Below, piece by piece: positions 49,004 to 56,651 of a stretch of DNA of 64,000 bases (the stretch's first letter is position 1; each line of letters begins with the position of its first letter). The translations under genes were made by a program, and so were the position numbers. The notes under the pieces were generated by a model that was given only the letters and a program-made list of their open reading frames with translations, had not been told where the DNA came from and made no database searches. Source of the stretch: Paracidovorax avenae ATCC 19860 (GTDB lineage Bacteria > Pseudomonadota > Gammaproteobacteria > Burkholderiales > Burkholderiaceae_C); assembly GCF_000176855.2 (NCBI RefSeq), contig NC_015138.1:124001-188000 (forward strand), written 5' to 3'.

Positions 49004-49792
49004 ATGGCCCTGCTTCCCACTTTCACCACCCTCGGCGCCGGCCCCACCGTGCTCATGTTGCACGATGCGGACGGCGGCCACCTGACTTTCGCTCCCCAGG
49101 TCGAGACCCTCGCAGGCGCCGGCTACCGTGCCGTGGCCTGGGACATGCCGGGCTACGGCCGCAGCGCGCCCATCGAGCCCTACAGCTTCAAGGGACTGGC
49201 GCAGAGCTGCATCGCCCTGCTCGATGCCCTGCAGTGCATGCAGGGCACCACCCTCGTCGGCCATGGCCTGGGTGCCATGGTGGCGGTCGAGGTCGCCTTG
49301 CGGGCGCCCCGCCGCGTGGGCCGGCTGGTACTGTGCGCGGGCGGCCCGGCCCTGGACGGCGAAGGCCTGGACACCTGGGTGGCACCCCGCGTCGCGGCGC
49401 TGGAGGACGGCCAGGCCATGGAGGGCGTGGCCGAGCTGCTGGTGCCGCGCCAGACCGGTACCGGGGCGCTGCCCGAAGGCGCGCGCCTGGCCGGTCATGC
49501 CATGGGACAGGTCCACCGTTCCGCCTTCCGCCGCGCGCTGGAGCTGCTGCCGGCGTTCGCGCGCGATGCCGCGGACCTCGCCCACCTCTCCATGCCCACC
49601 CTGCTCGTGAGCGGGGGCCAGGACCGCTGCATGCCGGCCGAGGCCCTTCAGGCCCTGGCCCACGTGCTGCCCGACGCGCGTCACCTGAGCCTGCCGAACG
49701 TGGGGCACTGGCCGCAACTGGAAGACCCGGACGGCTTCGATGGAGCGCTGCTGGACTTCCTCGGCTCCACCGCCCCGCGGACCATCCACTGA
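49004..49792 (+). CDS. Alpha/beta hydrolase-fold protein lacking the nucleophile serine
   Basis: The 262-residue protein has the whole alpha/beta hydrolase layout. There is an oxyanion strand PTVLMLHDADGGHLTF, then AVAWDMPGYGRSAP, and the acid in LLVSGGQDRCMPAEAL. The histidine is in LPNVGHWPQLEDPDGF. At the nucleophile elbow, however, it reads TTLVGHGLGAMVAVEVAL, with Gly (codon GGC) where Ser would be (AGC). It is therefore probably not a standard hydrolase; it may bind a ligand, act like cofactor-independent enzymes or be inactive. The stop overlaps the start of the carboxypeptidase gene. Confidence 0.85.
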   Translation: MALLPTFTTLGAGPTVLMLHDADGGHLTFAPQVETLAGAGYRAVAWDMPGYGRSAPIEPYSFKGLAQSCIALLDALQCMQGTTLVGHGLGAMVAVEVALRAPRRVGRLVLCAGGPALDGEGLDTWVAPRVAALEDGQAMEGVAELLVPRQTGTGALPEGARLAGHAMGQVHRSAFRRALELLPAFARDAADLAHLSMPTLLVSGGQDRCMPAEALQALAHVLPDARHLSLPNVGHWPQLEDPDGFDGALLDFLGSTAPRTIH

Positions 49793-51075
49793 TGGCGGCG
49801 CGCACGAACGGCACCTCCGGAGTGCCAGCCGTCCCGCGGCCGCCGGGCCCCCTGTCCCCCTGGCTGCTGCCCCCGGCGGCCGCGCTGGCGCTGGCGCTGT
49901 TCGGCGCCTCCGTCTGGGATTCCCGCGCCTTCCAGTCCGGTGGACAGGCCGGCGCAGGCACTGCCTCCGATGCGGTGGTCGCCCTTGGCCGGGGGCACCT
50001 GGGCACAGGGGAGCGCAGCGAGGGATACCACTCGGTGGTCGTGCTCGGCGCGCCCGCCGAACGTTCCGGAGATACCGCGGCCTTCCCGGTGGCGCCCCGT
50101 GCGTCCGGCGCGTCCAGCGCGGCCCTGCCGCGGAGAGGCGCCGCATCCGCTGCAGGCCGCAGCGATGGCGCCGCGGCGTCCGCGTCCCGCGCGATGGCTC
50201 CCCGTGCCCTGGCGCCCGCCCAGGTCCCCGTCCCCTTGCCGCCGCCCGGTGCGGCGGAATCGGTGGCTGCCTGCAAGCTGCTGCTGCCGCGCCTGCCCAC
50301 GGTGGACCGGCCGCTCTGCGAATCCACGCGCCTGTCCGAAAGCGGCGCGCATTCCCGCAAGGGGTTGCCGATCTACTGGCGCGACGTGCCTCCAGTTCCT
50401 GCGGCGGGCGGGGCCGCGGGACCGGAGCCGCTGCGCGTGCTGGTGCTGGGGGCCATCCACGGCGACGAGCCTACGTCTGCATCGCTGGCCATGCGCTGGA
50501 TCGCTTTCGCGGCGCAGCCGCAGCCGGCGTTGCGGCAGCGCGTGCACTGGCGCTTCATCCCGGCGCTCAATCCCGACGGCATGCTGGCCCGCCCGGCGAC
50601 GCGCGTGAATGCACGGGGCGTGGACCTGAACCGCAACTTCCCCACGCCGAATTGGGAACGCGATGCCCCGGTGTACTGGGAAAAGCGCACCCGCCGCGAT
50701 CCTCGCCGCTGGCCGGGGCCCGAGCCTTTGTCCGAGCCCGAGTCGCGCTTCCTGCACGAGCAGATGGAAGGCTTCCGGCCCGACCTGGTGGTGAGCATCC
50801 ACGCGCCCTATGGCGTGCTCGACTATGACGGCCCGCTGCCGCCGCCCAGCCGCCTGGGCCGCCTGCGGCTCGACCAGCTCGGCATCTTCCCGGGCTCGCT
50901 CGGCCACTATGGCAGCGTGCGCCAGGGCATGCCCGTCGTCACCATCGAGCTGCAGCACGAATTGCGCATGCCCGAAGACAGCCAGGTGCGCCAGATGTGG
51001 GTGGACCTGCTGCGGTGGATGGATACCCACCTCGCCGCCACCGATACGCCGGCCGCCGGCACCCCTGCGCGATAG
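49792..51075 (+). CDS. M14-family zinc carboxypeptidase (MpaA-like)
   Basis: The 427-residue protein begins with a membrane/signal helix (LLPPAAALALALFGASVW, about residues 25-42) and a low-complexity Ala/Ser/Pro stretch to about residue 165. The M14 domain follows: HxxE zinc motif VLGAIHGDEPTSASLAMRWI, Arg in VNARGVDLNRNFPTPNWERD, third ligand His in VVSIHAPYGVLDYDG, and catalytic Glu in VVTIELQHELRMPEDSQ. The pattern is near MpaA, which trims gamma-D-glutamyl-diaminopimelate from murein peptide. It would be periplasmic. The start overlaps the preceding stop by one base (TGATG), so translation is coupled. Confidence 0.86.
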   Translation: MAARTNGTSGVPAVPRPPGPLSPWLLPPAAALALALFGASVWDSRAFQSGGQAGAGTASDAVVALGRGHLGTGERSEGYHSVVVLGAPAERSGDTAAFPVAPRASGASSAALPRRGAASAAGRSDGAAASASRAMAPRALAPAQVPVPLPPPGAAESVAACKLLLPRLPTVDRPLCESTRLSESGAHSRKGLPIYWRDVPPVPAAGGAAGPEPLRVLVLGAIHGDEPTSASLAMRWIAFAAQPQPALRQRVHWRFIPALNPDGMLARPATRVNARGVDLNRNFPTPNWERDAPVYWEKRTRRDPRRWPGPEPLSEPESRFLHEQMEGFRPDLVVSIHAPYGVLDYDGPLPPPSRLGRLRLDQLGIFPGSLGHYGSVRQGMPVVTIELQHELRMPEDSQVRQMWVDLLRWMDTHLAATDTPAAGTPAR

Positions 51076-51111
51076 GTTCGGGCGCGGGCGGGGGCATCTG
51101 CCCCGGGCTCT

Positions 51112-51678
51112 TCAGGGGAGCGGCGCCGCCAGGAAGCCCTCGGCCTCCCGCACGGCCGCCGCATCCGCCTGCACCGCGCCCGGAGGCCCGCCCTTGCCCC
51201 AGAGCGCGCCCCGGAAGCGCATGCCCAGGAACTGAGCGCACAGCTGCACCGAATCGATCATCGGCTGGGCCTTGGCGCGGTCGCCGCTGGTCGTGACCAG
51301 GCTGAGCGCCTTGCCGGCCATGCGCTCCTTGAACTCCAGGCCCGGCACGCGCATCCAGGCGCTCCAGTGGTCCAGGTAGGTCTTGAGCGTCGAAGGAATG
51401 CTGAACCAGTACACGGGCGACACGAACACGATTTCGGAGACCGCGAGCGTGGCGTCCAGCAGCGTGCGCAGATCGCCTTCGGGCGCAGGGTACGTGCCGG
51501 TGGTGTGGCGCAGGTCCACGAACGGCGGAAGATCCAGGCGGGCGAGGTGCAGCCAGTTCACGGCGGTGTCCGCGGGCAGCGCGGCCGCGGCCTGCCGGGC
51601 CAGCCATTCGGTGTTGCCGACATGGCCCGGCTCGCGGGTGGAGGCGTTCAGGAAGAGAAGGTGGGAAGAGGACGGCAT
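51112..51678 (-). CDS. NAD(P)H-dependent flavin oxidoreductase (flavodoxin-like fold)
   Basis: The 188-residue protein has an FMN-reductase type flavodoxin fold: LLFLNASTREPGHVGNTEWL at the phosphate loop, VFVSPVYWFSIPSTLKTYLD and ALSLVTTSGDRAKAQPMIDS. Such enzymes reduce FMN, quinones or azo compounds. It is a single gene, separated by 56 bp from the convergent direction of dadA downstream regions. The start at 51678 fits the first strand. Confidence 0.84.
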   Translation of the reverse strand: MPSSSHLLFLNASTREPGHVGNTEWLARQAAAALPADTAVNWLHLARLDLPPFVDLRHTTGTYPAPEGDLRTLLDATLAVSEIVFVSPVYWFSIPSTLKTYLDHWSAWMRVPGLEFKERMAGKALSLVTTSGDRAKAQPMIDSVQLCAQFLGMRFRGALWGKGGPPGAVQADAAAVREAEGFLAAPLP

Positions 51679-51734
51679 GCGCAAGATGGTAGCGCTGCAC
51701 GTCCGCCAGCCGTGCCCCGGGGGAACTGCCCGTG

Positions 51735-53069
51735 TCAGGCGGCGACGGGGGTGCCGCTCGCCTGGCGGCCCTGCGCGCCGAAGCCCAGGAAGCCGAAGTC
51801 CATCGCGGGCCGCTCGCCGCTCAGCAGCTCGGCCATCGCCTTGCCCGATCCTGCGCCGTGCGTCCAGCCCAGCGTGCCATGCCCCGCATTCACCCAGAGC
51901 CTGCCCACGCGGGTGCGGCCGATGAACGGGATGTTGGTCGGCGTGGCGGGGCGCAACCCGGTCCAGTACTGCGGATTGCCGCCTTCCTCGGGCGTGCGCG
52001 TGTCGCACACGCCGGGAAGAATTTCGGCGATGCGGCGCGAGAGCATGTGGCAGCGCGCGCGGGCCACGGGGCTGTCCAGGGAGAGGTCATAGCCCCCCAG
52101 CTCGATCGTGCCGGCCACGCGCAGGAAGTTGCCCAGGCGGCTCATCGCGATCTTCTTGCCGTCGTCGATGGTGGAGACCATCGGCGCGCCCTCGGGCTTG
52201 AGCAGCGGGAACGTGGCGCTGTAGCCCTTGCCGGGGTAGATGGGCAGGTCCACGCCCACCGTGCGCAGCAGCGGCGCCGTATAGGAGCCGCAGGCCACCA
52301 CGAAAGCATCGGCGCGCAATTCCTGCGTGGCCGAGCCGGGCTCGCGGGAGCGCACGGTGACGGCGTCGATGGCGTCGCCGGTGCGCTGCAGCCGCAGCAC
52401 GTCGTGCCCGAAGAGGAATTGCGCACCCCGCTCCGCGCAGCGGCGGGCCAGCGCCTGGGTGAACACCCGGGCGTCGCCGCTCTCGTCGGTGCTGGTGTAG
52501 GTGCCGCCGGTGATGCGGTCGCCATAGGCGCGGAACGCCGGCTCGATCTGCAGCAGTTCGTCGCGGCTCACGATGCGGCGCTGCACGCCGTACTGGCGCA
52601 TCAGGTCCACGGCCTTGCCGGCCGCGTCGAAGGATTTCTGGTCGGTGTAGAAGTGGGCGATGCCGCGCTCGAGCCGGTGGTAATCGATGCCGGTCGCGCG
52701 CACCATGTCCTTGAGCGCGGCATGGCTGTAGGCCCCCAGCGCCACGATCTGCTGCACGTTGCGGGCGAAGGCGGCGTCGTTGCACTGAGCGAGGAACTTC
52801 AGGCTCCAGCGCCACTGGTCCCAGTCCAGCTGGGGGCGGAACAGCAGCGGGGCCTCCTTGTCGAACATCCACTTGAGCGCCTTCCAGGGCGCCTCGCGGT
52901 TCGCCCAGGGCTCGCAATAGCTCACCGAGATCTGCGCCGCATTGGCGTAGCTGGTCTCCAGCGATGCGTCGGGCTGGCGATCGACGACGACCACTTCATG
53001 TCCGCGCTCGAGCAGGTGCCACGCGGTGCTGATGCCGATGATGCCGGCTCCGAGGACGATGGTTTTCAT
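51735..53069 (-). CDS. dadA: D-amino acid dehydrogenase
   Basis: The 444-residue protein has the FAD-binding MKTIVLGAGIIGISTAWHLL, then RGIAHFYTDQKSFDAAGKAV. The substrate-side strings are PIYPGKGYSATFPLLKPEGA and LWVNAGHGTLGWTHGAGSGK, all characteristic of DadA. It oxidises D-amino acids, feeding electrons to the quinone pool; in other bacteria it is induced by alanine via Lrp. Here it is divergent from an ArgP-like LysR regulator with 89 bp between starts. Confidence 0.9.
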   Translation of the reverse strand: MKTIVLGAGIIGISTAWHLLERGHEVVVVDRQPDASLETSYANAAQISVSYCEPWANREAPWKALKWMFDKEAPLLFRPQLDWDQWRWSLKFLAQCNDAAFARNVQQIVALGAYSHAALKDMVRATGIDYHRLERGIAHFYTDQKSFDAAGKAVDLMRQYGVQRRIVSRDELLQIEPAFRAYGDRITGGTYTSTDESGDARVFTQALARRCAERGAQFLFGHDVLRLQRTGDAIDAVTVRSREPGSATQELRADAFVVACGSYTAPLLRTVGVDLPIYPGKGYSATFPLLKPEGAPMVSTIDDGKKIAMSRLGNFLRVAGTIELGGYDLSLDSPVARARCHMLSRRIAEILPGVCDTRTPEEGGNPQYWTGLRPATPTNIPFIGRTRVGRLWVNAGHGTLGWTHGAGSGKAMAELLSGERPAMDFGFLGFGAQGRQASGTPVAA

Positions 53070-53106
53070 GGCTCCGCAGTGTGCGGCGGCGCCCGTTTTT
53101 TTTGAA

Positions 53107-53124
53107 GAGGAATTAAACTTCCTC
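53107..53124. promoter_or_regulatory. Perfect 6-bp inverted repeat in the dadA/LysR region
   Basis: GAGGAA (53107-53112) and TTCCTC (53119-53124) are separated by the AT-rich spacer TTAAAC. It lies 37 bp before the dadA ATG and 34 bp before the LysR ATG. The symmetric location suits a LysR operator that controls both genes. Confidence 0.5.
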
Positions 53125-53158
53125 CAAATTCATCAGTTCATCTAATGCGCAGACCGCC

Positions 53159-54073
53159 ATGAGCACCTTCGATCCCGCCGCCCTGGAATGCCTGGCCGCC
53201 ATCGTGGAAGAGGGGGGCTTCGAGCGCGCGGCGCAGCGCCTGAACGTGACCCAGTCGGCCGTCTCGCAGCGCCTGCGGGCGCTGGAGGCGCAGGTGGGTT
53301 CCGTGCTGATCGTGCGCAGCCGGCCGCTCAAGCCCACCAGCGCGGGCCAGCTGCTGCTCAAGCACACCAAGCAGCTGCGCCTGCTGCGCGCCGACCTGGA
53401 GCGCGACCTGCAGGAGCTCGCACCCAGCGCGCCCGGCGGCGCCCGCGAGGACGAGCGCATCGCCATCGCCATCAATGCCGACAGCATCGCCACCTGGGCG
53501 CTGGACGCGCTGCACGACCTGGCCCGCCAGCGCCTGCCCATCGAAATCATCGTGGACGACCAGGACTTCACCCAGGAGTGGCTGCGCTCGGGCCAGGTGC
53601 TGGGCTGCGTCACTACGCTCAAGCAGGCGCTGCGGGGCTGCAAGGTCGTGCCGCTGGGGGCTATGCGCTACGTGGCGGTGGCATCCCCGGGCCTGGCTGC
53701 CCGGCACCTGCCCCAGGGCCTGACGCCCCACAACTTCCGCGATGTGCCGTTCCTGTCGTTCAACCGCAAGGACGACATGCAGTCGGAATTCATCATGCGC
53801 ACGTTCGGCCTCAAGCGCGTGGCGCTGCACCACCTCTTCGTGCCCAGCTCGGAGGGCCAGGTCCGCGCGGTGATCGCCGGCTGGGGTGCCGGGGTCGTGC
53901 CCGAATTGCTCGCGCGTCCCGCGCTGGCCAGCGGGGCGCTGGTGGACCTCGCGCCCGGCCACGCCCTGCCGATCCAGCTCTACTGGCATTGCTGGAACCT
54001 GGAGTCCGAGGTGCTGGACTCGCTCACCGAGGCCCTGACGGCTACCGCCGCACGTTCGCTCGCTGCCGCGTGA
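53159..54073 (+). CDS. Second ArgP-like LysR regulator, divergent from dadA
   Basis: The 304-residue protein shares the ArgP/LysG layout with the regulator at 25803-26723. It has the winged helix FDPAALECLAAIVEEGGFER and the effector strings IAIAINADSIATWALDALHD, EIIVDDQDFTQEWL and LSFNRKDDMQSEFIMRTFGL. Identity between the two is moderate by eye, with the same NADSxATW and FNRKD signatures. ArgP proteins sense basic amino acids; this one, being divergent from dadA, may control D-amino acid catabolism. Confidence 0.87.
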   Translation: MSTFDPAALECLAAIVEEGGFERAAQRLNVTQSAVSQRLRALEAQVGSVLIVRSRPLKPTSAGQLLLKHTKQLRLLRADLERDLQELAPSAPGGAREDERIAIAINADSIATWALDALHDLARQRLPIEIIVDDQDFTQEWLRSGQVLGCVTTLKQALRGCKVVPLGAMRYVAVASPGLAARHLPQGLTPHNFRDVPFLSFNRKDDMQSEFIMRTFGLKRVALHHLFVPSSEGQVRAVIAGWGAGVVPELLARPALASGALVDLAPGHALPIQLYWHCWNLESEVLDSLTEALTATAARSLAAA

Positions 54074-54126
54074 CTTGCAACTCGGCCGTGACAGTGGGTC
54101 CTTGACGCAGGCCCTAAGATGTGTAC

Positions 54127-54768
54127 ATGAATACGCCTTCCCCGCCACCCCGCCGCTCCTTCAGGGCACAGATGCACGAGGCCCGCGCCCAGGCCATCGT
54201 CGCCGCCGCAGGCCGGTTGCTGGGCGAAAAGGGCTTCGAGGCCATGACGCTCGACGAGGTCGCTGCCCAGGTAGGGGTGGCCAAGGCCAGCCTCTACAAG
54301 CATTTCGCCGGCAAGGAAGACCTCTGTGCGACGGCCATGGCGCGCGCGGTCGAGCGCCTGAGCGAGTTCCTCGAAGGACTGCCACCGGGCCTTCCGCCAC
54401 TGGAATGCCTCCAGCGGCTGCTGCGCTGGCTGCTGTCCCTGCAGCTCACCGACGAGCTGCCGCTGCTGCTCAGCCGCAACTCGGGCCTGCAGCGGCCCCT
54501 CAAGGAATGCGCGGCCTACCAGAGCGCCCTGCAATGCGTGAGCGCCCGGGTCATGGAATGGATCACCGCTGCGCAGGGCCAAGGCCTGCTGAGCCGGGTG
54601 CTGCCGGCCGAGGTGATCCTCTATTCCATCTACGCCCGCAGCGCCGATCCGCTGCTGTCCATGCTGCGGGAGCAGGGCGGCTATACCGATGAGCAGATCG
54701 TGGACTGGGCAGTGCAGACCTGCTTCGACGGATTGAAGTCTAGGCAGGCATCCATTCCCACGGATTGA
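54127..54768 (+). CDS. TetR-family regulator
   Basis: The 213-residue protein has an N-terminal TetR domain (HEARAQAIVAAAGRLLGEKG, FEAMTLDEVAAQVGVAKASL, YKHFAGKEDLC) and a helical ligand domain with LRWLLSLQLTDELPLLLSRN. Its target is not evident: the upstream ArgP-like gene is on the same strand 53 bp before, and the downstream toxin gene is convergent, overlapping by 29 bp. The ATG 54127 is preferred to the GTG 54121. Confidence 0.86.
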   Translation: MNTPSPPPRRSFRAQMHEARAQAIVAAAGRLLGEKGFEAMTLDEVAAQVGVAKASLYKHFAGKEDLCATAMARAVERLSEFLEGLPPGLPPLECLQRLLRWLLSLQLTDELPLLLSRNSGLQRPLKECAAYQSALQCVSARVMEWITAAQGQGLLSRVLPAEVILYSIYARSADPLLSMLREQGGYTDEQIVDWAVQTCFDGLKSRQASIPTD

Positions 54769-55171
54769 CGATGGTCACGCCGGTGGGCTGGAAGTCCGCC
54801 ACGTTGCGCGTGACCACCGCCATGCCGTTCACCATGGCCGTCGCAGGGATGAGCGCATCGCGCTCGCCGCGCCTGTCAGGCACCTGCAGCCGGGCGCAAC
54901 GCTGGGCCACGACGGTATCGACGGGCAGCGTGCGTTCGGAGAACTCAGGCAGTACCTGCTGCTCCAGCCACGAGCGCAGCATCCTTCCCTGGGCAGCGTC
55001 CCTGCGCTCGATCGACAGGACACCGAGCTCCAGTTCCATGACGGAGATGGCCGATATGAAGAGGTCGGCGGCATCGACGCTTTCCGCCCAGGCCCCCACG
55101 TTCGCATCGGCCTTGCCCAGGCGCACCTTGCGTAACTCGGACAGCACATTGGTGTCCAGCACGTACATCAT
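54740..55171 (-). CDS. FitB/VapC-type PIN-domain toxin
   Basis: The 143-residue protein has the PIN-domain acidic residues. They are the first Asp in MMYVLDTNVLSELRKVRLGK, Glu in FISAISVMELELGVLSIERR, and the C-terminal pair in ERDALIPATAMVNGMAVVTR and NVADFQPTGVTIVNPWE. The NPWE ending is typical of FitB-like VapC toxins, which cleave tRNA or other RNA. A normal antitoxin gene should precede it by a short overlap. Only a candidate tail remains, in the same frame as the uspA stop (see the other feature at 55172). The two tandem ATGs leave the start between 55171 and 55168. Confidence 0.84.
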   Translation of the reverse strand: MMYVLDTNVLSELRKVRLGKADANVGAWAESVDAADLFISAISVMELELGVLSIERRDAAQGRMLRSWLEQQVLPEFSERTLPVDTVVAQRCARLQVPDRRGERDALIPATAMVNGMAVVTRNVADFQPTGVTIVNPWEWMPA

Positions 55172-55251
55172 GAGAGATCTGCCGGCCGGGCCCTGATCTC
55201 CAGGCGTGGAGGAGCGAACGCGAAGGAGGACGCTTCCGCCGCTTTCGACGC
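55170..55251 (-). pseudogene. Possible antitoxin C-terminal remnant before the PIN toxin
   Basis: In the frame that follows the uspA stop, codons for ASKAAEASSFAFAPPRLEIR then ARPADLS end in a TGA that overlaps the toxin start (ATGATG). This looks like the toxin-binding tail of a FitA/VapB-type antitoxin, with the typical 4-base overlap to the toxin. There is no start codon, and the N-terminal DNA-binding part is replaced by the end of uspA. The assignment rests on position, overlap and amino-acid pattern only. Confidence 0.35.
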
Positions 55252-55677
55252 TCAGCGCACCAGCAGCACGGGCACGCGGCTGCTGGCCAGCACCTGGGTG
55301 CTGACCGAGCCCATGACGAGCTGGCCCAGCGCGCCGTGGCCGTGGGAGCCCATGACCAGCAGGTCGAATTTGCCTGCATCGGCGGCCTTGGCGATGGTTT
55401 CGCCCACGGGACCGGTCTTCACGAGGCGCTTGGCGGTGATGCCGTGGCGGGCGAGGAATTTGGCGACGGGGTCGATGACCTTCTCGGCTTCGTCGGCGTA
55501 GTATTTCTCGACCACGTCCTTGCCCAGTGCGGCACGGGCCCGGGGCGGCAGCGGCGACTGCACGGTGATGGCAGTCACGTCGTGCGTGCCGCCGGCGAGC
55601 AGTTCGTCATGCGTGGCGAGGTAGGCCAGCATCTTCTTGGTATAGGCGCTGCCGTCGACGGCCAGGAGGATCTTCAT
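55252..55677 (-). CDS. Universal stress protein, UspA family
   Basis: The 141-residue protein begins KILLAVDGSAYTKKMLAYLA and ends with the ATP-binding motif G-x2-G-x9-G-S in VMGSHGHGALGQLVMGSVST, so it is of the ATP-binding UspFG-like type. It is cytoplasmic and typically induced under growth arrest or oxygen limitation. Its 3' end may have replaced part of the antitoxin gene upstream of the toxin. Confidence 0.9.
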   Translation of the reverse strand: MKILLAVDGSAYTKKMLAYLATHDELLAGGTHDVTAITVQSPLPPRARAALGKDVVEKYYADEAEKVIDPVAKFLARHGITAKRLVKTGPVGETIAKAADAGKFDLLVMGSHGHGALGQLVMGSVSTQVLASSRVPVLLVR

Positions 55678-55799
55678 GGTGGAAAGGCTTTCACGAAAGG
55701 ATGAAGGAAGACTAAAGCGCGCCTGTGCCTGTTGTCTTGACCTGGGTCATCTTTGTGCTGCCGTGCGCGTGCGGGCGGGGCGGGTTCCCCCTGGCGCCA

Positions 55800-56651
55800 T
55801 CATACGGTCACGGTGAAATGCGGCTGGAAGGTCTCCTGCTCGCCCTTGCCCGCATAGCCGAGCGGGTTGGCGACCACGCGGCAGGCCCAGGCGCTGCCGT
55901 CCGGGCGGGTGCCCTGGGCGGTGTAGTCGCTGGGGGCATGCAGGTGGCCGTGCATCCAGACCCGTGCCAGCGGCAGCAGGTCGTCCAGCGCGTTGCAGAA
56001 CCCCGCGGTGCCGGGCACCAGCCCGTAACGGGGGTCGGCGCTGCGCAGGCTGGGGGCGAAGTGGGTGACCGCTACCGTGGGTCCGTCGAAGGGGGCCTGC
56101 AGGGCGCCGCGCAGCCAGTCCTGGCAGCGCAGCGCTTCCTCGCGCATCGTCTCGGCCAGGAAGGGTTCGCCGCCGCGCGTGCCTCCGGTCTTGCGCAGGT
56201 AGAAGTTGGCGGCGCGGAAGGCCTTGTCCCGGTGGCGCAGCAGCCGGGCCATGTCGGCGCCCCCGTCGCTCTTGTCCAGGGCCAGCGCGTCGAAGTCGCT
56301 CCAGAGCGTGGTGCCCACGAAGCGCACGCCCTGCAGCACCACCGTCTCTCGGTCGAGCCACTGCAGGCCCAGCCGGTCGCAGGTGGCGCGCAGCCGCTCG
56401 CGCCCCGCATCGAAATCCTGCATGTCGTACTCGTGGTTGCCGGGCACGAACAGCACCGGCACGGGCCAGCCCGCATGCTGCGGCAACGGCGAGAAGCGCG
56501 CCAGCCCGAAATCGTCGTCGGCGAGGCGCGAGCCGCTCTGGTAGGAGCCGATGTCCCCCGCGAGCACGAGCAGGTCGGCGTCCGGGGCGGGGCTCGGCTG
56601 GAACGCGGGATGGGCCTCCAGGTGCAGGTCGGACAGCAGTTGGATCTTCAT
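55800..56651 (-). CDS. Calcineurin-like metallophosphoesterase
   Basis: The 283-residue protein has the five phosphoesterase motifs: LLSDLHLEAH (D-x-H), LLVLAGDIGS (GD), FVPGNHEYDM (GNHE), AVTHFAPSL (H) and VWMHGHLHAPSD (GHxH). It hydrolyses phosphomonoesters or diesters, substrate unknown. Its ATG overlaps the upstream LysR gene stop by 4 bases (56648-56651), so it is translated with its regulator, an uncommon arrangement. Start is the first codon of the domain. Confidence 0.87.
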   Translation of the reverse strand: MKIQLLSDLHLEAHPAFQPSPAPDADLLVLAGDIGSYQSGSRLADDDFGLARFSPLPQHAGWPVPVLFVPGNHEYDMQDFDAGRERLRATCDRLGLQWLDRETVVLQGVRFVGTTLWSDFDALALDKSDGGADMARLLRHRDKAFRAANFYLRKTGGTRGGEPFLAETMREEALRCQDWLRGALQAPFDGPTVAVTHFAPSLRSADPRYGLVPGTAGFCNALDDLLPLARVWMHGHLHAPSDYTAQGTRPDGSAWACRVVANPLGYAGKGEQETFQPHFTVTV

